From: Solen grandis
Taxonomy: Eukaryota > Mollusca > Bivalvia > Adapedonta > Solenidae
NCBI GenBank assembly: GCA_021229015.1
Contig: CM037795.1
Coordinates: 17,794,933-17,858,932 of the forward strand
Direction of reading: 5' to 3'
Length of the DNA: 64,000 bases
Below are positions 48,042-58,058 of this stretch, in pieces. Position numbers and translations under genes: made by a program. How positions within the stretch are numbered: the stretch's first letter is position 1; the number at the start of each line of letters is the position of its first letter. The notes below the pieces were generated by a model. That model ran no database searches, had not been told where the DNA came from, and worked only from the letters and a program-made list of their open reading frames with translations.

Positions 48042-49803
48042 CTGAAATGGGAAAGAAAAATACAGAATTTATGGGTATTAACAGTCACACAGAAAGATGC
48101 AAATTTCCATCTTACCATTTTTTTTCACAGCAAAATTAATGTTCCTCCTGAAAAATCTAAATCATCAAAGATGTGTGAAATAATAATTGCAGTAGGTCAT
48201 TCACTTTAGTATCACTGCCAAGTAGGTCACTCACTTAAGTACCACTGCCACGTAGGTTACTCACTTAAGTACCACTGCCAAGTAGGTTAATCACTTGAGT
48301 ACCACTGCCAAGTAGGTCACTCACTTAGTACCACTGCCAAGTAGGTTACTCACTTAAGTACCACTGCCAAGTAGGTCACTCACTTAAGTACCACTGCTCA
48401 CTTAAGTACCACTGCCAAGTAGGTCACTCACTTAAGTACCACTGCCTCACTTACAGTAAATACAATACAATATATTGTATTGTACTTACTGTAAGTACTA
48501 CTGCCAAGTAGGTCAATCACTTAGCACCACTGCCTCACTTAAATACCACTGCCAAGTAGGTCACTCACTTAAGTACCACTACCAAGTAGGTCACTCACTT
48601 AAGTATCACTGCCATAGATAGGGGTCATCCTGGATTGAGGGATTTGCTGTATTGTTTCTCTCAAAATCTCAATGATGTCCACTGAGAGAAATATATCTAA
48701 TCAAAATGTGAACCATTCATAAATCAGTCATAGACCTTCACCAGAAATGGATGCACTCTCACTTTTATTGGCAAAATAAAATATTTTCTGACAGAAGTAT
48801 CCCTGCTTAGATGATATCATAAGAGTCATTCACTTTCAATTTAACCTACTGACCAAATTTCACCTTATCTTGTGCATAAGTCTGCTAAAAATTTATATAT
48901 ACAAGTGTGTTCTGGAGAGGTACAGTAGATGACCTCAGAGCTATATCTGTAACATTAACAGGCTCTTAACATCTAAGCAATGCTTTCCTAAAATGATATT
49001 AACATCACATAATTACAGTAACTTACCAAACAGTAAGTACAATATATTATTTTCAAAGAAATTACAAATCTATTTATTCACAAGTCCGAAAATAACTATG
49101 TTAAATAGTAGATTTGGGAAATTACCAGAAGTCGAACTTTGCCTTCATTTTATTAGGAGCAACCAATAATTATATGAATCTGTCAACCGGTTTATAAGTT
49201 ATTAATCAGATAAAATCAACCACCCACTGGACTAACAGACAAGCTCATTCCTATATCCCTTTTTGTTGTGGTATAAAAATATAAAATTTCACACTTCTCC
49301 TACCTACCATTGAGTATTCTAGTAACCCTCCACAGTCGGAGTATGATCAGCAAGCCGATGCCATTCTCTGGCCCGTCACTGTCCCTGAACACAACGTCCA
49401 GCACAAAGGACACTATCACAATTATCGCATCAAAAACCTCCAGTTTGTGGTGGAAAAACTCCAACCGGAAAACACACAGCCGTATGAATATCTCGATGAT
49501 AAAGACTCCCAGTATACCAATACTCATGTAATGAAGGATGTGGGGGGCAAGCGTGGAGTTTGCCTCGTGTGGGAAAACCCCGAGGTCAAGCAGAAGTTCA
49601 GTAATAACCAACAGACAATCTAGAATCACGAGGCACACAACAAATATCTGGAATTTGTTACTGTTAAAGACAAACTTTAATCTTTCATTCATGTTGCGAA
49701 ATTCAGGTTTAGTCTCTTCCGAGTCTGTCGTGATAGAACTTGTAGAGTCATCCTTCTCAATGGCTTTCTCCAGGTCATCTTGCAGCTTCTGAAAGCCTTC
49801 CAT
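47776..49803 (-). CDS. HVCN1: Voltage-gated proton channel Hv1 (two coding exons in hand)
   Basis: Hv1 is a dimeric voltage-sensor-only channel that lets protons leave cells. CDS join on the minus strand: 49803-49308, then 48041-47776, stop TGA at 47778-47776; phase-1 intron inside a Gly codon. The product is 253 residues from this ATG; the human protein has 273. S1 is around 52-74 with the selectivity Asp in VILD (D62, human D112) and E69 (E119). S2 is around 93-112 with E104 (E153) and R108 in place of K157. S3 is around 123-139 with D125 and D136 (D174, D185). S4 is around 150-165 with R156, R159, R162 in RLWRVTRILNG (R205, R208, R211). H91 matches the zinc ligand H140, but the partner H193 position is Gly (G144). 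The C-terminus is a predicted coiled coil, with C200 aligned to human C249. The exon starts at 49809 after TTTTCAG, so an upstream exon exists; one candidate adds MKIQ in frame. Confidence 0.97.
48190..48615 (+). repeat. Minisatellite, ~30-bp unit, in Hv1 intron
   Basis: About 13 copies of AGTAGGTCACTCACTTAAGT+ACCACTGCCA, with local deletions and a palindrome inserted at about 48450. Confidence 0.93.
48450..48496. repeat. Near-perfect palindrome inside the minisatellite
   Basis: CTTACAGTAAATACAATACA meets its inverse, TGTATTGTACTTACTGTAAG, across TATAT. One mismatch per arm is visible. Confidence 0.8.
49308..49803 (-). CDS. HVCN1: Hv1 exon with S1-S4
   Basis: Coding part of an exon whose 5' border is 49809 (TTTCTTTTCAG before ATACAAATGG). 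The donor GTAGGT follows at 49307. It encodes residues 1-165 plus one base of Gly166. Confidence 0.96.
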
Positions 49804-49865
49804 TTGTATCTGAAAAGAAATTAAGAAATATCAACATACATTATTTTGAACATATTTATTTTAAA

Positions 49866-50000
49866 GGTGCCGTGGTCCAGTGCTAAAGTGTCTGACTGCA
49901 GATCCAAAGGTTGTGAGTTTGAACCCAGGGACTGTCAAGGGGATTAGTATAAGATATAAGAAGCTGCTTCCCAATAATCGTAAAATAAACAAGTTTAAAC
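49866..50000 (+). mobile_element. tRNA-like SINE
   Basis: GTGCCGTGGTCCAGTGCTAA (A-box region), GATCCAAAGGTTGTGAGT, then TTTGAACCC (B-box). It lies 57 bases upstream of the Hv1 exon, inside the proposed first intron. A related fragment is at 46625-46735 (CAGATCCAAAGGTTGAGTT). Confidence 0.65.
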
Positions 50001-50935
50001 TTACATATCTTGAGTATACTGATTTCTTTGTTACCCATTCCCTTGTCTACAAAGTAACACTTCACCACAAGATGTGACTAAATCCCTTGTTTGCCAAAAC
50101 CTCCTTTTTTGACTTACTTGCATACTTGGAACAGAGTGAAACCATTATCACTGTAAATTTTATCACCAATCATAACTCACTGACTAACATCTTTTTAGAA
50201 GACTACACCACAATAAACCTCACAGGAAATTTGCATATATGACCAGCATAAAATCTGATCAGCTTCAACAGTACCTGAACTTTGATTGCATTTTATATTG
50301 TTCGTTTCTCATGGGTACATTTGCAATAAAATGGTAACATTATATAATCTAATGATTGAATAGATTATTTCTCAAAAATATGACAGGGTAATGCTTTCAG
50401 TCCAATGTACTTATTTCCTGGCCATGGAAATGTAACACTGGATTTTGGAGTGGTAAAGTGTTAAAAATTATCAATATCAGCTCTGGTTTTTCTAACTGAA
50501 GCAACCATGCAGCATTATAATAAATAAAAGCATGTTTACCATTTAAACACAACACTTGAACAAAAAAAATGAGGATTACAAAATATTAAACTCATCTGTT
50601 TTGTTATTTCCATCCAAGCCTTGATGGTTCTCCATTTCAGTTTTACTATTTTGAAAACACATAAAATCTGACTTGCTTTTGGCTCATGTAAGTTGTGAGC
50701 ATTAAAATAGAGCTGTAAGTAGGGATCATAACTACAGCCTGCTTGGCTATAAAACCAGGATCACTATTTCACACCTTTGCTTTATTCACTGACGGAATTG
50801 CTGTTTCAATAGGTGAGTGGGAAATGCCTCTGGCAATCTGCTTCAATACCTTATACATTTAACGGTATAATTATGTCCATGCCTGAGATATCATCTGTTA
50901 TAAGAATAACCTGGACTAAGTAGCCAATCTGTTTT

Positions 50936-51191
50936 CACCCTTTACCTCATATAGACTGATTTGATGCATTAGCATACTAGAAGACTCGGATCAAACAGCT
51001 CCTTCCAGGAACTACCTGACCAGGGTCTCCTCTGTTTGCTCATAAGAGTTTGTAGCTCAGATAGTCTGACAGACAAGAAAAACCATAGTTCCATTATACT
51101 AGTGATACATGAATACCATTGAAAGTTCCAGTACATTAATATTCATCAAGTCATAAGTTTTCACATAAATATTCATGAGGTAAAGAGTTAA
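50936..51191 (+). mobile_element. MITE-C
   Basis: Inverted ends CTTTACCTCATATAG / ATGAGGTAAAGAGTTAA. Internal marks are CATTAATATTCATCAAGTCA and AAATATTCATGAGG. Fragments of the family recur at 4906, 42240 and 46140. Confidence 0.65.
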
Positions 51192-51901
51192 GTTATGGCC
51201 AGCCAGTTAACAATATTGGTATTGCATGATTCAATATACATTTTGTGGTCACGTAAACTAAGCAGCCATTTTTTTCTTGTTTATACTTTGACAGGCTGCT
51301 TTAGATGTACATGTTTTTATAATAAACCTAAAAGAAAAAGCCCTCTTAAATTAGTCCAGAGCTGTTTTAGATCCAAGGACAGGTGGTTTTCATGCAGACT
51401 GCAAATACTGAGTGATAAACCTTGTGGGAACACTACATGTATTTATTATGTAAATAAGCTATCTGCTCAATTGTCCTAACAGTTCATAAACCCAATTGTT
51501 GTGAGAACACTTTTCTTGGGTAGTCTTGCCCTTACACCTGTAACCAGCAGACATATGCACTCTAGGATAACTGCCTTACTACATCCTTTTTAAAATACAA
51601 AATGAGAAATATAGCTTAAATCAAAGACCTAATAACCTACCAGAGATCCGCAAGACTCTGCTAGACAGTGCAGCAATACCATGACGTGGTATATAACATA
51701 CTTAGCATTACTTAGTGTATTTTTCTGGTGCAGGTCCATCTAGGTTCTCTTTACCAGACTTGTCATCTTCTACCTCTACAACTATTCTACATCATTTTAA
51801 GCTATCACGAAGAGCATATTTTGCATCAATTCAGAGGGAAAAACTGCTGGAGGAATTTTATTTCGTTATCAATATTAAAGTATATAGCGCAAGAAAAGTG
51901 T

Positions 51902-52096
51902 AAAATTGTGCCCTACACTTGGGTCCAAATGATTCTTTTGTCAGTTTTTCCTAACATAAGGGAAAAGCTTCTGAGATCGTGAAATTTTGGTTGCTAATAT
52001 GTAAAGCACATTGCTAAAAATGTTTTCCCAAATATTAGGAAATACTATACATCTGACAAAAGAATCATTAGGGCTTTTGTGTAGTGCAAAATTTTC
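51902..52096. mobile_element. MITE-like element with ~50-bp inverted arms
   Basis: Arms share AATGATTCTTTTGTCAG (51928) and CTGACAAAAGAATCATT (52053), plus outer CCCTACACTTG / TTTTGTGTAGTGC. The total is under 200 bp. Confidence 0.78.
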
Positions 52097-52123
52097 TGCT
52101 TCACATGCACTGTATCTCATTAA

Positions 52124-53440
52124 CAAGAGCTGTCAGAGGACAGCACGCTCAACTATTCAAAATGCTTGTTGGTAAATCAAATGAAATCTATTTCAATTCT
52201 TGCCCTTCACAAACCCCGTACATAATAATAGTCCAAAATGATATACCTTGATAGTCTAATACCCCTTAATATTTTTATGATGTCTAAAATCAATCCCATG
52301 TTAGTTACAGAGACATAAGCACAATAACTCTGAGCATGCAAAATTTTAACCAAAAATCCAAGTTAGAAAAGGGCCATAATTGGTATAAAATTCAGTCCAA
52401 AAGTTATCCTCCTTGGTTTTCTGATGCCCCAGAAGACACTCCTTAACTTTCTAGTCAATTCCACAAGCAATTTCTGAGATATAAGCTGGATAGTAGCTTG
52501 AATGCAAAAATTTAACCAAAATTCTAAGTTAAAAGGGGGTCATAATTTTTAATATATTCCATCAAGTGTTATCTTCCTTTATAGTATGATACCCCTAAAC
52601 ATATTAAAGATGTTTCAAATCAATCCCATGCCTGGACTCTGAGATATAAGCATGAAAGTACCTTGCATGCAAAACTTAAACCAAAATTTCTAAGTTTAAA
52701 AAGGGGCCATAATTGTAACATATTCCATCAAGAGTTATCTACCATGAAAGTATGATACCCCTAAACATATTAAAGATGTTTAAAATCAATTGCATTCCTG
52801 GATACTGAGATATAAGCATGAGAGTACCTTGCATGCAAAACTTTAACCAAAATTTCTAAGTTAAAAAGGGGCAATAATTTGTAACATATTCCATCAAGAG
52901 TTATATACCATGAAAGTATGATACCCCTAAACATATTAAAGATGTTTAAAATCAATTGCATGCCTGGATACTGAGATATAAGCATGAGAGTATCTTGCAT
53001 GCAAAACTTTAACGAAAATTTCTAAGTTAAAAAGGGGCCATAATTTGTAATATATTCAATCAAGAGTTATCTACTTTGGTTGTCTGATGCCCCTAAACAT
53101 ATTCATAAACTTTCAAGTCAATACCATGAATGGTTATTGAGATACAAACTAGATAGTAGCTTGCACGTAAAACTTTAACCAAATTTTCTATTGCATGCAA
53201 AACTTCAACCAAATTTCTAAGTTTGAAAGGGGCCATAATTCATATTATATTCAGTCAAGAGTTATCTACCTTGGTTGTCTGATGCCCCTGAACATATTTA
53301 TAAACTTTCAAGTCAATACCATAAACGGTTATTGAGATATAAGGTTGATAGTAACTTGCACGCAAAACTTTAACCAAAAGCTGCAACGCCAACGCCAGGG
53401 TGACTACAATAGCTCTCATATTCTTTGAATAGTCAAGCTA
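52124..53440 (+). repeat. Dispersed 1.3-kb element with ~165-bp internal units
   Basis: Starts AACAAGAGCTGTCAGAGGAC and ends with AACGCCAACGCCAGGGTGAC and TTGAATAGTCAAGCT. The phrase AAGGGGCCATAATT recurs near 52371, 52533, 52701, 52866, 53031 and 53227. CCTAAACATATT and GAGATATAAGCATG recur once per unit. No coding content. Confidence 0.82.
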
Positions 53441-54260
53441 AAAATGGTGAAGAAATTAAATATTTACATCAGTTTTCATCTTTAAATTGAGGCAAATAAT
53501 GCTGTTTATGATAGCTTAAAATGACATCACATACCACATGGTATAGAAGTAAAGATCAAGTCAAAAGAAGCTCTGGTAAAGTTACATGTATGATCACTTG
53601 ACTGCGACATGTGCAAGAGTGCTCATATCAATTATAAATATACTGAGTTTCCTCTTCAACTTATAGCCAATTAAACCAAACATGTTTGTCTCTCATTAAA
53701 TCACAGATCTCTTTTATAAAAGATACTGTAGAGATTCTGAAAATGTTAACCGTCTCAGCGATATCTCATTCAAATCCAATCCACCTGTTTGTTTTTTCAC
53801 AAGAAAAATCCTTATTTCAGACTGTTTCACTGATTTTCATACCTTTTTTGAAATTCAATAGGTCTTTGCTAAAATTTCAAAATAAATTTGACACTGTACC
53901 GAATAATTAAATAATACAGCAAGGACTCAGTTTCATCTTAAATACAGTATTACTTCTTAAAATTTGGGACAGTGTACTGTAAGTGACAAAACATTTTCTT
54001 TGTTTATGAAACTGAGCAGACAATAAAATATATATTATCACGTCTCCTATCAAAACATTACTGTTATCAACATATAATTGACTATAAATTAATAAACGCC
54101 TAATGCTCGTTTATATTTACCTACATTTGTCAATGCATGTTTATGACATCAGTATTCGATGAATTTGATCAATTGCGAATTATGGACCAACAGCGAAAAC
54201 ACATGACATTAAATTGGGTCACGAGATGTTACGCCCCCCAAATTCCGGAATGACCCTCAC

Positions 54261-54340
54261 CTTCATGTTTACGAGGTATCTATCGTGCAATACCGCAGAA
54301 CAGTCCGGACAGACTTCTGCATCAAAATGCAAGCACCTCA
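54261..54340 (-). other. HVCN1: Candidate Hv1 first exon (ends at 54261)
   Basis: On the minus strand ATG at 54266-54264 is followed by AAG and then a good donor, GTGAGG. Joined to the exon starting at 49809 this reads M-K-I-Q-M-E-G-F in frame, giving a 257-residue channel. The upstream border is unknown; 54340 is only a nominal limit. The join rests on frame and splice consensus alone. Confidence 0.35.
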
Positions 54341-54521
54341 AGGGCTACCAGTGTTGAAAATATGATAAAATACACGATGACTCTCTAATCTTTGTTTTTG
54401 TTTAGCTATCGTGATTTCTCGTTAATAACGAGAAGACGAAAGCGAGGTTTAACAAGAGGCCCGTTAACAATTTCTAAATACATGGAATACATGTACACTT
54501 ATGGGTATATATATGGGGACA

Positions 54522-54561
54522 GTTGTTGTCGTTGTTGTTGTTGTTGTTGTTGTTGTTGTTG
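54522..54561 (+). repeat. (TTG)n microsatellite
   Basis: About 12 TTG units after GTTGTTGTCG. Confidence 0.95.
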
Positions 54562-55399
54562 AAATCACAATTTCCCAGTAATATTTAGGTCTTGATTAAA
54601 GTCATACTGTATAATATATTGAAAATTTATCAGCCTGCATGGGACCAGAAGATATTCTATAAAGGTCATGATTGGACATAATGTGAAATGTTTTAAGAAG
54701 GAATGCCTACATCGATGCCATATAACATCAATCGAATCATAATCATACAATATCTGAGCTAAGTTGAAACTACACCATTAAAATTTTACCAAAGCTTTCA
54801 AAAATGCAAAATTTTACATTTGCTTGCTCTAGCGTCCGCATTTTTGAAGAAACATTAATTGGTATAACTTGAATACAGTGCTCTTGTAGCTGATGTCTTA
54901 CAATTAGGTCAGGAGAACTTTATGGCGCCTGCAGTATTAAAAAAGGCTTTCTAATGAAATATTAAAAAAAATCTTCTTCTCAAAAAATGCTGAGTTATCT
55001 TCAAACCATTTTGATCCTTTAAAAAAAGATAATAAAAAATATGCTTATGTTAGTGTTTATCCGTGATTTGTTCTACAATAATTAGAAACTTCGGCGGGAG
55101 CGACAGAGATCGAAGAAAGTTTCTTATTTCTGTATAACAACTATAAGGATGATATATTAACATAATTAGTAGCAAGTTTTATTTGGCTAATACGATAGTG
55201 GGCGACTATGAGCGAAATTTGATATCGTATCGAGTTTGGTCCTTCTATACATATTAACATACAAAATTATACAGTAATGCGGTGTTTTCTATGGTTTACA
55301 AATAAAGCTGTCAACTAAGTACATATAGCGAAAACCAATAAAACATTCTTGTCCAAATCTACTTCCAAAATTAAAAACTATCTCAGGGTCGGATCCAGA

Positions 55400-55870
55400 T
55401 TTTTAACTGGGGGCGGGGGGGGGGGGGGGGCACACAATCTGATTGTGATGTCAATACTAGGGGAGTGGGGGGGGGTCCGGGGGCATGCTTCCACTGGAAA
55501 AAAAATGTTTCTAACGTAATGGAGGGTATCTAGGGAGGAAAAGTGGGTTGTTGTTTTTTAAGGTAGTCACACGCATCCATAGATATCCAAAAATTACTGT
55601 CAAGTGCCTTGAAACTTGGGGTTGTGGCTTCGTATCCCAGAAGCTGTCAAACTTTTTCTTTCTATTCTACTTGTTGCTCATTATTTCTGCATGGGTAGAA
55701 GTTGGAAGTTATAAGAAGAAAAAAAAATGAAAATCTTGATTTTAGCATTTTTTATATAACCAGATTTTTTTTCAACTGAGGTGGGGGTGGGGGACACACA
55801 ATCTGATTGTAATGCTAGTACGGAGGCGGGGGGGGGGGGGGGGGGGGGGGAGTCCGGGGGCATGCTTATA
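55400..55870 (+). repeat. Direct G-rich repeat pair beside the gap
   Basis: ACACAATCTGATTGT occurs at about 55432 and 55796. In each copy runs of 9-24 G are followed by GTCCGGGGGCATGCTT. The second copy ends 12 bases before the N gap. Confidence 0.8.
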
Positions 55871-55879
55871 TAGAATAAG

Positions 55880-55979
55880 NNNNNNNNNNNNNNNNNNNNN
55901 NNNNNNNNNNNNNNNNNNNNNNNNNNNNNNNNNNNNNNNNNNNNNNNNNNNNNNNNNNNNNNNNNNNNNNNNNNNNNNN
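55880..55979. other. Assembly gap (100 N)
   Basis: A 100-N placeholder directly after the poly-G repeat. Confidence 0.99.
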
Positions 55980-56199
55980 AATAAAGTATCTGTGTGATTA
56001 AGTTAGATCAAGTATGTGTACATGTTGCACTTGTATGGCCATGTTTACCATTTACATTTAACCTGAATTTAGAGGCCAGTCAAGGTCACTTGAGAATGTG
56101 GCTGTTTTATGCAGGTTGGTGCTAAATGGAAATTATTAAACCCTTACGGAGTAGGAATCTGATTTTTTGTAATAAATGTCCATTTTTAAATGAACTTCA

Positions 56200-56455
56200 G
56201 GTTTTTTTAGCTCACCTTTTCAAAACGCTAGCTATTGTGACCAATGAATTTAACATTAAACTTAAACAACATCTCAACTACTGGGGCAATTTTCATGAAA
56301 CTTTACAGGAATGTTCCTTGGGAGGTCCTCTTCCAAAGTTGTTCAATGAATTAAATTCCATGCCAAAATCTGGTTGCCATAGCAACTAAAAGGGGAAGGA
56401 GAGGAATGTGAAAGCTTCAAAATTCTTCTCGTCATAAAGTACTGACTTGATTTTT
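56200..56455 (+). repeat. Dispersed repeat fragment (TTTAGCTCACC type)
   Basis: Starts TTTTTTAGCTCACCTTTTCA and holds GGCAATTTTCATGAAACTTT and TGGTTGCCATAGCAACTAAA. It is followed at once by the next TTTAGCTCACC element. Confidence 0.55.
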
Positions 56456-58058
56456 AGCTCACCAGAGCACAACGTGCTCAAGTAGAGCTATTTGGATCAC
56501 TCTGTGTCCGTCATTGTGCGTCGTCCGTCAACAGTTTACACCTCTTCTGAAACAGCTGTACAGAATTCGATTATACTTGGAAGGAATGATCCTTGGATGA
56601 CCTTAAAAAAAGTTGCTAAAATAAATTTAATCCGTGTAGAACTCTGGTTGCCATGGCAACAGACAGAAAAAAACAACAACTTTAAAAATCATCTCTGAAA
56701 CTGATAGTCAGAATTTAATTTCCTTTGGCAGAAATGGTCACCACATGATTGTCTACCATAATTGCTAAAATAAAGTTGATCCCTTGAATAATGAGGCCCC
56801 TAGGGATTCAGCTAGTTTCCTTATATACTCTTTATAAAAATTTCAAAATTCTTCTTCTATGAAGCAAATGGTCAGAATTATATTTCCTGCGGCACAAATG
56901 GTCACCTCATGACTGTCTACTATATTTGTTTAAATAAAGTTAATCTGAAAAATGAGGCCCATAGGGATTCAGCTAGTTTCCTTATATACTCTTTATACAA
57001 AATTTCAAAATTCTTCTTCTATGAAGCAAATGGTCAGAATTATATTTCCTGCGGCACAAATGGTCACCTCATGAGTCATGACTGTCTACTATATTTGTTT
57101 AAATAAAGTTAATCTCCTGAAAAATGAGGCCCCTAGGGATTCAGCTAGTTTCCTTATATACTCTTTATAAAAAATTTCAAAATTCACCTTCTACGAGGCC
57201 AATGGTTAGAATTAAATTTCCTTTCGGTCATCTCATGAATGTTAACATCAGTTGCTAAAAGAAAGTTGATCCCTTGAGAAATGAGGCCCCTCGGGTGTTG
57301 CCAAATTTCCTTATATACATGTAATCTATGTAGAAAATTTCAAAATTCTTCTTCTATGAAGCTAATGGTCAGAATTTAATTTTTCATTTGGCAAAAATGG
57401 TCACCTCATGAATGTCTACCATAATTGCTTAACCCTTTCCCTCATAGAGGAAACCATGAAAAAACCTATGCGAACAGCATAAAACCAGATCAGCCTGCGA
57501 GTAACTCGCAGGCTGATCAGGTTTTATGCTGTTCGCTGCTCCTCAGTGGTCTGGAAATGAGGATTTTGTAATGAAATTTGGTAAGGTTTAACTGTGGTTT
57601 TCTGCAGATCAGGCTTTGTGTGATACCTATTGAGGGCGTCAAAATGAGTATTTATGAGGGAAAGGGTTAAATAAAGTTGATCCCTTGAAAAATGAGGCCC
57701 CTAGGGGATCAGCAAATTTCCTTATATGATCTATATAGAAAATTTAAAAATTATTCTTCTATGAAGCTAATTGTCAGAATTTAATTTCCTTTGGCAAAAA
57801 TGGCCACCTCATGTAAAATTTCATCAAAATCTGCTGAGTGGTTTAGAAGGAGATGTCCTTTAAAGAGTTCTACACGAATCAAGTTTATTTTAGCAACTTT
57901 TGTGAAGGTTTACCCAAGGATCATCCCTGCCAAGTTTAATCAAATTCTGTTAAGTGGTTTCAGAGGAGATGTTTAAAGCAAATTGTTGATGATGCACGAC
58001 AACGGATGCAGGGTGATCACAAAAACTCACCTTGAGCACATTGTGCTCAGGTGAACTA
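56456..58058. repeat. 1.6-kb element with inverted ends, ~160-bp internal units and a nested MITE-A
   Basis: Left end AGCTCACCAGAGCACAACGT, right end CATTGTGCTCAGGTGAACTA: inverted, each holding a GAGCACA..TGTGCTC palindrome. Sub-terminal text (GTCGTCCGTCAACAGTTT left; CAAATTGTTGATGATGCACG right) is also roughly inverted. Inside, units of about 160 bp repeat AAAATGAGGCCCCTAGGGAT, CTTCTTCTATGAAGC and AAATGGTCACCTCATGA. MITE-A copy 7 interrupts the series at 57429. Confidence 0.78.
57429..57670 (+). mobile_element. MITE-A copy 7 (inserted in the 1.6-kb element)
   Basis: TTAA at both ends. The host repeat text reads ATAATTGC before it and ATAAAGTTGATCCCTTGA after it, and an uninterrupted host unit elsewhere shows ATTGCTAAAATAAAGTTGAT. 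So the insertion site can be read directly. Hairpin intact. Confidence 0.94.

Larger units (their letters stand above)
49810..54260 (-). other. Proposed Hv1 first intron / 5' region
   Basis: No further Hv1-like exon is seen. It holds a SINE (49866), MITE-C (50936), an inverted-repeat element (51902) and a 1.3-kb repeat (52124). 50001-50930, 51195-51900 and 53430-54250 contain nothing else recognisable. Confidence 0.45.
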
